Positions 12,501 to 25,793 of a DNA stretch of 64,000 nt are shown piece by piece (within the stretch, counting starts at the first letter, position 1; the number at the start of each line of letters is the position of its first letter). The stretch is taken from assembly GCA_003993805.1 (NCBI GenBank), contig RSEF01000013.1, positions 20,616,184-20,680,183 on the forward strand, given 5' to 3'. The DNA is from Himantopus leucocephalus (lineage: Eukaryota; Chordata; Aves; Charadriiformes; Recurvirostridae). The notes under the pieces were generated by a model. It saw nothing but the letters and a program-made list of their open reading frames with translations. It did no database searches and was not told where the DNA came from. Made by a program: the position numbers and the translations under genes.

Positions 12501-14509
12501 CTGAGACAGCCAGCAGAAAATTGTCTACTTTTTGCAGAGTTAAGATGTAGGTCCACAATACCAGTGAGCAGCTCAGCATCACCGAAAGGAGCAGCAGGAG
12601 GACACAAGCACAACCAATTCTCGAATCAAAAGCACTCACATGTAAATAGTTACCATATTCATGAAAAACCTACAGAAACAAACCTGTTCATTAAAACTGA
12701 TGTTAATTTTTGATTCAGGAGAATGTGTAAAACACATCATAACCTTCAGCATCGTTCCTAAAGTTGAACTTCATGGACCAGGTGACAGACAGGAAAATGG
12801 TCCAAGAAAAACCAACAGTTGGATAGTCATCGCATCTCTACAACTCTGCAACTAAGGTTATTACTTGCTTATTTGAATAACCTCTGAATTAGGCTTACCA
12901 AGCTATTTCAGTGAGTTTTTATAAATTTAACTCTTCATTAGTCTGTGCTGCAGCTCTCCACATACTCAATACGAACAATTTACCCATCACCACATCACAG
13001 AATTATGTGACCTGAGGAAAAAAGTAGGTTATATCACTGAGCTGCATTATGTCCCACTATGAAGCCTAATGATAACATTAGCAACAACGTCAAGATCAGG
13101 TGGGCTCTGGAATCCCCTGTTTATTTAAATTAAAAACTCATACTAATATTGTAGAAAATATAATAACTATAATAAAAGTTTTTAAAATGTCTGAGATCTA
13201 ATGTATTTGCAAGTCTTCCCCAACCATAATTAGGGGTTTTTTTATTTTATTACAATAGCAGTTATATGCAATAAACAAAACAACAAATATTTCACTAAGC
13301 AGCATATAATAAGAATTACTGTTAAGAGGCTATTATTTTATGAGATAGTTGAAATGTACGTATTTTGTAACTATTGTTAGTAAATGTTGATAAATAACAT
13401 TTTTTGACTCATGGTAGGAAACCAAAAAAAGTTAAAATTATTCAAAAGCAGTGAATGGATTTAAATACAGATAACAATTGGGTTTCAGCTATGGGTTTTA
13501 CTTTAATTTAGAAAGAGGTAGTTTGTAATATACCAGCTATAAAAATAAGATCTGCTAAATTTTATTTTTAGCTTATCATGGTTGAAAATGAATACTTTGC
13601 TTAAACTAACACATTATACAAATTACATATTTTATCACAATATGCATATGTACTTTTTAATCTGCCTCTGAAAACAGAACCAAAATTAAATCCTCCAAGA
13701 TATTTTTTCTAAGAATTTTAGATTGCCCAGATTTCAAATTCTGCTTGTAGATAAGAACAAACAAACAAAAAATCAATACAAATCTTAAGATATTTATTAA
13801 TACTATTAGCACAAGAAATTTCTTATACTGCATACTGACCCATGCATTATTTGTACACCACACCATGATCAAGTTTATTACAACATAAGGGTTTAGCTTC
13901 CTGTTATGGTTTGAGCAACCAGCACCAGAAGTTCCCAGGATGGCAGCCATCAAGGAAGAGAGAGAACTTCTCAACAAACTTTCTAATTTATATTGAATGT
14001 GACGTTCATGGTATGAAATAATCCTGTTGACCAGCTTGGGTCAAGTGCCCGGGTCTCGCTCCTCCTCATCCCTGCACCTGGCTGACTTGAAAACACTGAG
14101 ACCTCGAAACCCACGTACCTGGCTACGAAGTAAATATCTTCACAAATTCAAATATTAGAGTCATGTAAAAATGCAGTTTTCCCAAGCGTTAGAAGAGACC
14201 TTACTGAAAAGTAAAATTACTGAAAAAGAAATAGGTCACTCAAACCAATACGCTTCCTAAGAATAAAAAGGATGTATTCATCAGAACAGTAAAAGGTGAA
14301 AAAAGTAATTCAGAATTTTCCTTCCTTTTATGGACAGGTAATTTTAATTAAATTAATAGAGACTGTTAAATAAAACGCGACTAGCTAGTTTAATTCATCA
14401 AAAGATGAGTCTAGATTCAAAATCAGGTTTAAGACTTGTATTTTGGACCTGTGCCAAAAATGGCATGTTATTTTCCTCTGTTCACAGAGCACTAAGTTGA
14501 GTAATGAGA

Positions 14510-14770
14510 ACAAAACCTGTTTGCAAATGTAAACACAATGGAGCAATCCTTAATTAGCACATGCAAATGTAAATTCAGAAAATTGCTTATTATCTACAAT
14601 GTTCAAAATTATAACTTCTATTTATACAAATTTAGAGATTATATTCTGTGTAATTAGGTGTAAATTTTAAGGATATGCATTAGTCATAATTTGTCTTTGC
14701 AAATAGGATTAATTAGTGTTTGTAATAACATATGCAAGTGGAGATTAACTGTGAATCACACTTGCTCAAG
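14510..14770. promoter_or_regulatory. Homeodomain/POU-site-dense intronic block
   Basis: Within 250 bases there are an octamer ATGCAAAT (14,561), two further TTGCAAAT/TTTGCAAAT sites, and several TAATTA/TTAATTAG motifs, with none of the usual decay signs. The density suggests an intronic enhancer or conserved noncoding element. Conservation cannot be seen from one sequence. Confidence 0.3.
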
Positions 14771-15065
14771 TAATAGACTAAATGAAGTCAGCATCATTTT
14801 TGTTAATTTTTTTTAAACAAAGGCAACTACATACTTCAGTATCATTCCAGAAACTTTCATAGTAAAAGACAATATACAAAAGCCCAGATCATGCCCACGC
14901 AAAAGACACTGCCATGCATGTTGCATATGATGGACCAGAACACCCCGGTGGAGTGCAATTGGTTTGCACAGATCAGGACCCCAGAGTCAAGCGCGCAAAA
15001 ACAGGAGACAACCGAGAAAAGGTGACAGAGTATTTACTTCTCTCTTCCTCTGAAGTGACAAATAC

Positions 15066-15133
15066 CTGAATCCCCACACTGTGGCCTTCTATATAAGGCA
15101 CAGTTTCGTTATAAAACTGGATGTGATCACAAC
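15066..15133 (-). CDS. Coding exon candidate, 22 codons
   Basis: The acceptor TTTTTAATTAG is good and the donor ATTCAG|GTATTTG fair. The only open frame is CDHIQFYNETVPYIEGH then SVGIQ. An exon is missing before the 12.5 kb exon. Confidence 0.5.
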
Positions 15134-15781
15134 CTAATTAAAAATACTACAAAGGTCATATAAAGACAAACACTGGCAGAAAACTGCTTTCTGATAAAAC
15201 AGCATCACATTGTACTTTATGTATGTATACTGTACTATACTTAAAATTCTAATGTTTTCATCAAGCACTTTGCAGGTAGAAAAATTCAGATTCATTTTGC
15301 AAAGATAAAAAGATATTCTAAATTCTGAATGGGCAGTCCCCTGCTCTCTCCAGTCGCAGTGCAAGAGACAATAGTAATAATAAAAATAAATACTGCCTGT
15401 CTACCTCACCCCATTTTTTTTGGTAGAGACTCATAGAGAATGCAGCCTTTAAACTCCATGGAAGGGGACCAAGGCATAACTTTTAAATAATTTTTGAATT
15501 TGGAGAGCTAAACCAAGTAAACAACAAGCGGATGCTGTCCTCCTAGTTCTCACAATTTGTAAATAGCTTCTACTTCAGACTTGATATATGTGTTCATATG
15601 AACCGTACAAAAATGTCATACTATTCTATTTATGCCACACAAATAAATGAACAACATATTCAATTTCAGATCCCATTATAAAAAAAAATAAATGGATAGA
15701 CCCCATCTCTGACATCCTTCACAGCAGCCTATCTGCACCTTTTAAAGGCAAAGCAGGTTTCTGTTCTAGCAACGGTGAAAC

Positions 15782-15813
15782 CTCTTCCAGGCAGATACGG
15801 TGGAAAGTCCTTA
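15782..15813 (-). CDS. Weak coding exon candidate (KDFPPYLPGR)
   Basis: It fits the phase gap between 16.2 and 15.1 kb, but the acceptor (CCTAGAAG) and donor (AGAG|GTTTCA) are both poor. Confidence 0.25.
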
Positions 15814-15995
15814 CTTCTAGGACATAACAATTTCATGCATTCATACAAAGTGACACAGCAATTAATACTCATTAGTACAAGATAAAGTTTTTGGCACATT
15901 GCATGTACAAAAGGTTCACAGTAGAAAACCTCCATTATGCTAATTGAGAATACAATGGTGGAAAAAAGGAGATGCAGTAATGAAAAAGAGCTCTA

Positions 15996-16040
15996 TAAAA
16001 ACAAAACAAAACAAAACAAAACAAAAGCAAACAAACAAAA
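15996..16040 (+). repeat. (AAAAC)n simple repeat
   Basis: About six AAAAC units are followed by degenerate AAAC units. Confidence 0.9.
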
Positions 16041-16161
16041 CCCATAAAACTTTAACCTAATTATTATTTCTTCTACAAAACCTACTAGCTCCGCATATTT
16101 ATCTAAGAAGTTGTGCCTGGGTCATCTACATTACAAAGATACATAAAATTCCAACAGTTAC

Positions 16162-16233
16162 CTTGATCCAAATCCACAAACTATATTCAGGTTTTTGGAG
16201 GATGTTGACTGTAGCTGGTACTTAAATACTTCT
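16162..16233 (-). CDS. Coding exon candidate, 23 codons
   Basis: It starts after GTCCAAATACAG and ends at ATCAAG|GTAACTG. Only one frame is open: EVFKYQLQSTSSKNLN then IVCGFGS. It is in phase with 18.8 kb. Confidence 0.6.
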
Positions 16234-18783
16234 CTGTATTTGGACCGATGCTACAAAATTTAGCATATTAGGTGTCTTCTAGTAAGTTCCATGTGTCTGC
16301 AAAATCTTCAGCGAAGACAAGGATCTGTGTACTGATCTGACCCTATTCACCAACAAATGTCAGGGCTGATTGGTTTCAGAAACCAGTTTAATTATTTTTG
16401 AAGATACTGTTAAAGAAGGTAACATGTTTTGTTAAAAGAAGGTTCTGGACCTTAAACATTCATTTAGCACAACCTTAGAGCCCACTGGTGGAAGAATATT
16501 ACACTGCTTAAACTAACCATTTTCCTGAAACAAGAACTACAGTAAGACGTTGAGATACTGAAGTTAATGTTTGTTGCAGCAAGTACCCTTTTGAAAAGGT
16601 AATGTTATTAAAACATATGGAAAAAAAGCACTTTGGATATTTTGCATTAATATTATATTAGCCTTAGAGGTTCTTTGACATTGCATGCTGTGATTTGGAT
16701 TTTGTTTCCATTGGTCCAGTGATGAAATTGTAATCCTTGTGTAGGTAGTACAATCTTTGCCTAACTAAAAGCATCAAAAATAATTTAGACTACAAAAAGA
16801 AAAGGTTTCAAGCATGGCTATTGGTCAACCTGCAAAAGCTAGAGTTGCTACTGGCCAATTCCTACCCTCAGCAAATTTAGCTTCCTTTGAAATTAAGAGG
16901 GTGTCAGCATAGCTGTCCAGCATCAGCGCATTGCTTCTTATAAACACGTATCATTTGATCAATCACTTTGGAAAGGTTGCATTGAATTTAAAGCAGTAGG
17001 TAGGTTTTATATATTATGATATTTATAGTGCCTGTGTACCACATTTACATGGAAAAATAACAGTGAACTAATCGGTGATTAAATAAAGTACACTTGAAAC
17101 AGATTCTGGCTCCCATGTGTTTTTTCTAACCAAGCCAGGAAATAGTTTGCACCTAAGGATGAGAATCTGAACTGCTCTGTGGATTAAACACCTTGTCTCC
17201 CCAAACTTGTCACTTCCCTAGAAAGCTCTGTAGAGTAATTTCAAAGGACTCTTTTAAAACGAACTTTATATGTGAGTTTTCTTGGTTATTTAAATTAGGA
17301 CTAAAGTTATGCAAAATAATAGACAATAATTTCAGCAAAGAATTGCTGCAATTTCTAGGGTCACTGCAATTCTATGACAGCTATACAATTATCAAAAACC
17401 GGGCCAACTGGCAGAGCCTTTTTCCCTATAGTGTGAGGACCAACGCAACACTAATTTAAAACATTGCCTCCAAAAACCTGTATTGTAAAGGTTATAATCT
17501 AAGCCCAGAGTCTCTCATGTGGATCATATAGTTGCCAAAAATAGCCAAAACTGTTGCCACAGACGTTGTCTATGTAAGTCAGATGTTGGCTTCTAGAGAT
17601 GAAGTAGAGAAAAAATGATAGCAAAAAGTAGGAGAAAGTGTCAAGGTATTTAATTAGCATCATTACTATTTCTGAAGTACCTACACGCATGTCAAAGTTT
17701 ACTTGCATCAGTAACACTAATGTGCTAATTCATATGGATTCAGGAAATCTGCAGCTGAGGCAGTAACTCAACAATAACAACAGCCTGGAGAATACACTTT
17801 CAAAAAAGACAAAATGTCTAAGGATTTTGAGACAATCCTTGACAACTTATTTTCTTAACATGGGCATATAACTCATTTTGCAGTGACTGATATAGGAGTT
17901 AAATAAGCTAAAACATGTTAGTGAAAATTAAGCATTAACTTTTTTCCAATTGGAAATTCTATTTGACACCCAAAAGTTTTCCCTCTTGACTTCACTAGTA
18001 CCTCCATATAAACTTGCACTCCAAGTTATTGGTTCTGCACTATCCATATAACTACAAAGAAAACCAAAAACATACATTCCAAGGAAAGATTTAAAGCAAG
18101 AATGAAAACTGCAGATGGGGAAGACTACTGTTCACAAATGAGCACAGAAGTAGCATGGAAACCAAAGTGCTGACACAGGAAAAAGTCTGGGAATTAAAGA
18201 AAAAGAAAAGAAATACATACAAGAAGGAACAAAGACTAGGGAATTAGTGAATTGAAATTGGCCAATGAGGCAAGGCTACAAGAACAGGAAGTGAAAGCAC
18301 GGAAAGTTTTCAGAGAACATTTTGAGGAAGGATAAAATAAAAACATGAAAAAATGAACCTTTCATTAAATCCATTGTACAGCCTTCAACCCTGCTCCCCT
18401 CCTCAATGCCTCCATCCTTGCCCCTTCTAAAAGAAAATAAAGTTTTCTGTAGGCAGCAGACCTTTTTCAGAAATAATGTATTTGTTAACCTGTGAGAACT
18501 GACCTAGACTTCAGTCTTGGGAGAGGCGTAAGAATGAATAATTGTCATGTACCATGAGAAGTTTCTCCACTAGTTATTTGAAACATCATCTCTTAGACAC
18601 ATACATATAGTGGAGCAAATTTATACAACTGTCAGTTACAAAATAACATGTCACATTACTGTTGTTGTATTTAATGAGTTTTGGCAATGTGTTTAGCAAA
18701 AAGGAAAACACCTAAATTTTACTATATGCAAAAGAAAACCCAAATACTAAGAAAACATGCAGAAGAGATTTTGAGTGACTCAC

Positions 18784-18870
18784 CCTAATGCCTCAGCATA
18801 GTTCAATATAATATTCTGGCATCCCAAATTGAACATGGAAGTTGAATCAGGCTGTCCACACTTCCTCATT
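18784..18870 (-). CDS. Coding exon candidate, 28 codons
   Basis: The acceptor CTCTGTTTTTGTTCAAG and donor TTAGG|GTGAGTC are excellent, and two of three frames are closed. Frame: MRKCGQPDSTSMFNLGC then QNIILNYAEAL, helix-like at the end. The exit phase makes Gly with the 16.2 kb exon. Confidence 0.65.
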
Positions 18871-19785
18871 CTTGAACAAAAACAGAGCTTCCCCTGGCTG
18901 TACACTGTAAATACGTCTGTAGAAGTTTTCTCTTAGTCCGATGGCTAAGAAAATCTAAAGCAGCAGCATGCTTCCCCTGGGCAAGAATCCTCTAGACAAC
19001 AAGACAGTTCAGTGATTTCTTTAACTTGGCCTTTAAAAAGCCTCCTGTGAAAAGGAAGTGAAAACTTGCCATGCAAAATCTTCAGTGGGTATCCTTTCCC
19101 AGGTGCATTTAATAAGATTTTTATTTAGTTCTGCAATAATCTACTCAAATTAATTCAAGAACAAGCTGCGTATTTTATGAGCACATGGCCTCAAGTCTTT
19201 GAACATGTTTTTTACTCTTACGCAGAAATACTGGTACTAATCATAGATTAATTAAAATTATCAGAAGTAAAGCAGCACATTACATTCGTTACTTAAAAGC
19301 AAAGGGCAAGGGGAAGCAACAGTTGGTATAATACAGGATAGAAACAAAGCTGAAATGAGTGTCTTCAGTCAAAGGAAAGCTGCCCAATGTTGTCAAAATA
19401 CTAAATTCTCCTATCTTTACTATAACAGTAACTAACTCACCTAGAGTTTTAAAAGTCAGCTTTAAGAATTCTATGGGTATTTGCGTGCAACAAGAACTGT
19501 ACTGAAGCGTACAGACTAGCAGTATGAAAGAGGAATATATCACGTCAGTGATCTCTCCGCAGCCTTTGATTTACTGTGCTAGGATCTTCCACCAACGTGT
19601 GACATGATAAACATACAAAAACCATTCTGTCTCTAGCCAGAACAGTGGCACGACCTACTGAAAATTCATTACATTATGGAATATAAGGTACTGCAAAGCA
19701 CTAATGCAAAGTAAGCCTTCTGGCAGTCTAAGAAGTTTCCTGTAGATACCCAAAAGAATTTAAAAGTATTTTAATTAAATTGTAC

Positions 19786-19875
19786 ATCTGCACGGTCAGC
19801 TGAAAATAGCTGTTCTCTATGCAGTCCAAGTTGACAGCATACAGCAAAGCTCTCTTGATATTTGCCAACCAGAAT
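19786..19875 (-). CDS. Coding exon candidate, 30 codons
   Basis: It starts after AACTTTTTGTAACAG. The phase 0 frame ILVGKYQESFAVCCQLGLHR then EQLFSADRAD follows from the 21.5 kb exon. The donor GCAGAT|GTACAA is mediocre. The join to 18.87 kb needs either an internal acceptor there or a missing exon. Confidence 0.5.
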
Positions 19876-21496
19876 CTGTTACAAAAAGTTTCAGAAAACC
19901 AAAGGGTGGGTAAAGAAGTTTTACAGGAATTTCTTACTTGATACAAGATGGACTAAACCAATATAATTTTCTAGACATTTAAAAAGATACATAAATTTAC
20001 ATTAACATCCACATAATTGAAAATGGCATTATTTTCTTTTCATAGATTTTGAACATAGCAGCTAGCATTCTGAACTATAGGAAAAATATCACTTCCTAGT
20101 CCCTGAAAATTATTCTGGATGGGTAGTTTGCCTTAGATGTATTTTTTCTCTTTCCTTCTGCTTAAAAATAAGGAAATGACTGAGGAAAAATAGAAGTTAA
20201 AAGAAAAACTGTGGCTTTCTGGTTTCTGTTATTGTTGAAGTTTTAGAAGCATGCTTTATGGGTGATAAAAACGATGTTTTATAGAAAAGAAAGAACGGAG
20301 AGAATGAGCCAAATGGGACTGTAATGTGGAGAGAGAATAAAAACAATACAGCAAGATAAAAGGAAATGAGCAAAGGAGCAACAGCAGGGGAAAATAATGA
20401 GCCAGAACAAAAGCCCCACCACTAACAGAGTTTGCAAATATTCCCAACAGCAAGAGAAATTTGCAGACATGGCAACGAAAGATTTTAGAAAGGAAGACAG
20501 AAAAACCTGGGGCTTAGGAATGGAGTCCGCCAACTAATTTCTTCCCTTCCTGCTAAAGAGAGTATAAAAAGCTCTTCAATTCAAGCATTTAGCACCTTCT
20601 TTTGGCAATATAGCCCTATATATATAATATCCGCCTAATCTGTTTCTCAGCATAAACGTGTTCAGCAAAGAACTATAATGATAGTGAACTACTGAAGACG
20701 ACCTATAAAAATCATGAACATTAGATACTAGTTTTAACACCACTGTAGATGATGAGAAGCACGTTAATTAAAGTAATATCAGAAAGAAGAATAATCAAAC
20801 TAAACCCAAAATAGAACATATTCCTTTAAGGATGTTGTCAGGATAGAGAATCACAAGGGAAATAAACTCATAAAAGACAGGTCTGTCAACAATTATCAGT
20901 CTTCAGGTCAAGAAAATTCCTAACCTCCTTTGGTAAACTGGGCAGTTTACCAGTAACATCACTCTACACTTGTTTTTAATTTTACTTTTTTTCTATTACG
21001 TGTCAATATCATGAAAGAGCATTGAGATATGAAGACCTTCAGAAGATGGATCTATTGCTCTCCCTGGATATTTGTTGTAAAGGGAAATATTACAAAGTAA
21101 AGAAAATACTGGATGGATGTTGGTGCACTCTGATGGGTTCTTAAAGGTTTTCTTTTCCGTTTTGTTCTCACTAGTTTTGTTCTTATTTTGTCTTTCACGT
21201 TATTTACCCATGTTATTTTATCAGTCAGATCACTCAAATCACATCTAGGAGTTCCATAACAAGGAAATTTTTAAGGGTTTTGCTATTTGAGTTACTGTTG
21301 AGTTCACACCTCCACTGTTTTAAGACGATTTGAAAATTTACTTCTCTAGCAATACAAAAGCAGGTATAAGCAATGTATGTACACAATTTTTGTTCAAATT
21401 TCTGTAAGAAAATATTATTATTATTTTGCCAAGTAGGTTTATTCCCACAGATTAAATTGCCAGTGTTTGACAGATGCTTGTGAAATGGCTACTCAC

Positions 21497-21573
21497 AGAA
21501 TTTGCAGCCCAAAGTTGAAAGGTAAACTGTACCTGCTCTTCAACTGCTATTTGGCTGACATCAAGCTCGCACA
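21497..21573 (-). CDS. Coding exon candidate, 25 codons
   Basis: The donor AATTCT|GTGAGTAG is strong. The acceptor lies in CAACACTTGAGAG with two overlapping AGs, and the one shown keeps phase. The frame reads CELDVSQIAVEEQVQFTFQ then LWAANS, strand-like. Confidence 0.55.
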
Positions 21574-22125
21574 CTCTCAAGTGTTGCACGGATTTAACAG
21601 AAAACGTGATGAAGAATCACGTTAATAAAGATGTGGCACACCACTTGGTCAAAGATTTTCCAGTATAGTAATACTAAATGCAACACTAATCCACTGCCAA
21701 TCCAAGGAGAGAACTGCCTTCTTAAAAATACGCTATCTTTAATTTGGCCTTATTTGTATGAAATTTGATTGCTAGATTATTTTGAATGAGAAAAGGGGAA
21801 GACTGTATCTCAACAGAACATGAAGTAAATACTGGTTCCCATATTTTTTAAAATTAGGCCTTTCCACTGACATCAAAGATCATGTTCTCCCAAATAAATT
21901 GAACGTAGTCCCAGCTACACTCAAATGACCTTTAATCCAAACACTTGTTCTTAATTCCATACTACCAAAAAAGAATTCCAATATTAATGCAATTTAGCAC
22001 AGTATCCCAATCAATTTATTGATTTTTCAGGTCAGCTTGCAAGAAAACTCCATTTTTTTGGTGTAATTCATGATGGCTAATTGTTCTGAGAACGTAATTA
22101 AATAGTAGCAATGTTATTTGTAAAC

Positions 22126-22322
22126 CTTTTCTTTCTGAGGCTTGGACTGTCTGTCTGACACACTCGATGCAATGCCCAGCTCCTGTAGCAAAGAAAAGTC
22201 TCTTGGCCTGAGGCACCAATGGAAGTTCTGCCAACATTGTGTCTCTCACTCCAAGGATGGATTCACAGAAGTCGTCACCAACACAAGCAGCCTTAGTGTA
22301 CCCAGGTATTTGGGAACACAAG
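22126..22322 (-). CDS. Coding exon candidate, 55-65 codons
   Basis: This is a long open frame with coding-like composition: ACVGDDFCESILGVRDTML, then AELPLVPQAKRLFFATGAG and HCIECVRQTVQASERK. The donor is AAAAG|GTTTAC. The acceptor is unclear: 22,322 keeps phase with 23.5 kb but lacks a pyrimidine tract; 22,291 is the other option. The exit phase fits the 21.5 kb exon. Confidence 0.6.
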
Positions 22323-22496
22323 CTACGCTAATTTCATTAGTTTCTGAATTTGCTCAATACCTAAATTCACACACCTAATCAAACATTTTATAATAGTCAC
22401 CCCTCACATATTAACAGATCTGTAAGTCCAGGGAAGCATTTTTCTACCACGAGAAACAACTATATGATTATTAACATTCATCCCATTCAGGTCAAC

Positions 22497-22960
22497 TGTG
22501 GGGTTATGCTTTGCTTTTGTTTGCTTTTGCAACGGGTTTATGTGGCAAGGTGTTGGCAGTGGGAGGGCTGCAGGGTGGCCTCTGTGAAAAGAGATCAGGG
22601 ACTGCCCCGTGCTGGACACAGACACTTCCAGGCAGCTCCACAATGTCCACGATGACACAGCCATGAGAGTAAAGCTGGTGGCACCTCTGTGGAAACATAG
22701 TTAAGAAAGGGCAAAACACCAGAAAGCATAGGAGTGAAGGAAAAAAGAGTGAGAAAAAGCCCGCAAACATCAATATCAGTGAAGAAGGGAGAGGAGGTGC
22801 TCCAGGCACTGGAGCAGATATCCACACTGCAGCCTGTGGAGAGCATTGTGCCGGAGCAGGTGGATATGCCCTGAAGAGACTGCAGCCTATGAAGAGCCTA
22901 CGCTGGAGCACCTCCTGGGGCACAGTCAGCCCCTCGGTTCCAGAACCCAATTAAAAAACA
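22497..22960 (+). repeat. Solo LTR, 5' part of an avian ERV-type LTR
   Basis: It starts TGTGGGGTTATG and contains CGGGTTTATGTGGCAAGG and GGGCTGCAGGGTGGCC, then direct-repeat units of the 'gagcaggtggat...ctgcagcc' type. These features are typical of a common bird LTR family. The 3' end is lost. No internal viral genes are present. It sits in the intron between the 23.5 and 22.3 kb exons and accounts for the longest minus-strand open frame of the area. Confidence 0.65.
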
Positions 22961-23465
22961 GGAAAGAACAAACGACACTTAAACTCATAGCCCTGCCTCG
23001 AGTTCACTAGGATGCTCTCATCATGTCCAGAGTCCCGTGAATAACATTATCTGTGGCTTCAGCTCATCTTATATCTTGTTTTGCAATTTAGAGAGCTCCT
23101 CACATAGAACCAATGTGCTCACTTCTGTCCAGTTACCACAACGATTAAACATTCCTGGATTTATTTTGCTATACACATACATGAAATGGTCTTTGGTAGG
23201 CAACTAACCTGTTAGCTACTGTTTCTCTACTAAGCACCTTCTAGCATCAGGGAACAGTTCCACAAGCCTTCAAAAAAAAAAACCTGCGACACTGGGAGTA
23301 TGAGCAGATGCATGACAACATCTGAAGAGCCAACTGTTCATCGTTAGTCTCAGGATTTTTACTCATGTTCTGCAATTACTCGAGTTTTTTCAGGGTACCT
23401 GGATGCTTGCAAAACATACAGAATCTTAAAAGATGACTCCGCTGGAGCCAGATAGGAACACTGAC

Positions 23466-23539
23466 CTGGTCCTTTCACAAACTTCCACTCTAACCAGCAA
23501 AACTTGTCTTTCTTCATGTTGTCTTTGTTTCTGTAATAC
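23466..23539 (-). CDS. Coding exon candidate (VLQKQRQHEERQ...)
   Basis: It starts after CCAAATTTCAG and ends at ACCAG|GTCAGTG. The frame VLQKQRQHEERQVLLVRVEV then CERT is chosen because it joins the 22.3 kb exon. A second open frame (YYRNKDNMKKDKFCW) remains possible. It could also start at 23,530. Confidence 0.45.
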
Positions 23540-24728
23540 CTGAAATTTGGTAAGTTCTTAGGGGTTCTCTTGAAGAATTTATTCATAACCTGACAGGACT
23601 CCTGTAGTAGATTTGTATCTGCATTAATCTTTTCTTCTCAATCATTTAACAGACTGGAAAATGAAATATATATATACACAGATGCCCAAATATAAATTAA
23701 TATGGACACTTTTTAATACTTGCACATTGGGAAGCTCATGTCTCTGGCATGTGCACTTAAAATTGTTTCATATATTTAAGGTATGAAGATCCCACTGCTG
23801 CTATCATCTATTCTTCTCACACAGTTGTGCTTTCCTCATTCTTTGCTTAAAACATGTCAGTGAAGGTGTTGGCATTTCTGCCCAAATATTTGTTAGTATG
23901 TATGCACCATTACACAACATAGATCAAGCCCCCCTGTTTTACTATCAAATACAAAGCTCTCACTTAATTTCATCATGATAGTTAACATTAACAGCACCAC
24001 CAAGTTTTTCCTGGATGTTTTTAGACGAATAAAAACCTCCCTGAAAGTAATGAAGCTACTACTGAATATAAAGTTGTAATATGGTATCTAATTCATGTGC
24101 TTTCAACTTCAGCATGATTTAATACATGCACACACACAAAAATATATCTTCACAAGTTTTTTTGCAGCGCATTTGCTAGTAACCAAACACAACATTTTTC
24201 CCTTTTATTTCTGGTATCCAGTAGATTCTCTTTTCAATTTAATGCCTTTTTGTACACTACAAAAAAAAATGTATTACTATTCCCCAAATCTCATTTATAA
24301 TCCTTTCTCTTCATGCTCCTTCTTGCTGTTTTATCATTAATGTTAATATTCTGTTGACTCTTAAGAAGCAGAAACTTCCATTACTAAAAATGAATAAATG
24401 AATACAAAAAAAGCACTGTAATGAAATGAACGCAGAGTAAACAGCCTGGACATAGTTCTCACTGCATTTCTACTGAGAAAGTACTAGTAATAGGTCAGGG
24501 ATAGAAACGGTGTTTTCTGTTTCTATTATTGGTATAACATAGGTCATATATTATATGCTAACTTTTTCCTCCTAAGTTCTTTCAATTTCAACACTTATAT
24601 AAATGCCTAAAGCATACCGAACAGTTTAAAATGTAATCTCAATGACCAAATAGCATACATATACCTAAAAAACACTGGTTAACATAGGATAAATTCAGCT
24701 CCAGAAGATAAGCCACTGATCTCCTCAC

Positions 24729-24827
24729 TATTTAAGAACAATGAAATTTCCAACCCTTGCGCCATGCACACAGTATCTATGCCCACAAACAGCCTCAATG
24801 ATTTACGTTTCAAACTACTTGAGAGAC
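24729..24827 (-). CDS. Weak coding exon candidate
   Basis: An open frame follows TTTACAACAG (LSSSLKRKSLRLFVGI, then TVCMAQGLEISLF). The start is in phase with 25.7 kb. The donor shown (AAATA|GTGAGG) leaves a phase that does not fit the next exon. Confidence 0.25.
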
Positions 24828-25596
24828 CTGTTGTAAACATTGTAAAGCTACAGGAATTCTTTACTGGCCCCAAATGAGGAAGAGTAGAATAATTGATATG
24901 CCAGTATTCACACTGTTCTGCACGTTTCCATACTGAAATGGCTTCAGAAGATTATGGTTAAAAAAACACCACTGCTAAATGAAAAAAATCTCCCTTCAAT
25001 TCAAGCAGGATGTAACCTTTCTGCCTCTGTCCCACCCAGGCTTTTAGAGACTTGTCTGTGCCTCTGACTGCTTATAACTCTAATCACCCTTGCTCCTTCT
25101 TAACCTCTCAACGCTTACCACAGAATATTTGCTCTAGCTGTAGTATTTTTGCACCTGTGTTAATTTTAAATCCAGTGACTCAATTTCTACTTTTTCCCCT
25201 CTTACATTGTATCAAGCAGCATTGCACTCACACATTCAGAGGTCCCCACAGGAAATCACAGAAAGCAAACTGGTACTACTTGCAAAGCATCATATGAAGA
25301 AAGAACAATGTGCACTAGTTAAAATAACAAACCTCTGCACTTGTTAATTGTCAATGCTTGGAATGAGTGCAAAGTATTTTGCCAATATTGTTTTACCATT
25401 GTATCCCAGTTAACACGGTGTTGCCGTTTCTTGTAACAAGACACAGGCTTTGGATCAAGCTAACAACATTGGCATCAAGATTTGTTTCTGTCTGGCCTGC
25501 CTGGATATTTGCTTTAGCTCTTAAAAGCAGTTATCTAATGACCAGGTTACTATTACCTTTTTTGCGCTAGCTGTTCAGCTTTTCACAGTTGCGTGG

Positions 25597-25668
25597 TGTA
25601 ACATTTCGTATTGGGGTTACACGGCAAGGTTTTGGTAGCAGGGAGGGTACGGGGGTGGCTTTGTCAGC
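25597..25668 (+). repeat. Short fragment of the same LTR family
   Basis: GGGGTTACACGGCAAGGTTT, then TGGTAGCAGGGAGGGT and GGGGGTGGCTT, match the first 70 bases of the 22.5 kb LTR and the known family. Similarity stops at about 25,668, about 40 bases from an exon donor. Confidence 0.6.
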
Positions 25669-25709
25669 TATACGTTCATATCTTAGAGCTATCAGTAACA
25701 AGCACTTAC

Positions 25710-25793
25710 TCTGTGAAGAATGGTCTTCTAATAATGACCAGTCCAAATAATTACAGGCACAGGATGACACCAGAGGCCCCAGGACTATGAACT
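25710..25793 (-). CDS. Coding exon candidate, 27 codons
   Basis: The acceptor ATCTGGCCATTGCAG and donor CACAGA|GTAAGTGC are strong. The only open frame is FIVLGPLVSSCACNYLDWS then LLEDHSSQ. An LTR fragment lies about 40 bases into the downstream intron. Confidence 0.5.

Noticed and set aside
12990..13030. Exon candidate after ACTTTTTTCCTCAG with donor GATGG|GTAAATTG (minus)
   Set aside because: The splice sites are good, but all three frames contain a stop before that donor.
22504..22950. 148-codon minus-strand open frame
   Set aside because: It lies entirely inside the plus-strand LTR fragment.
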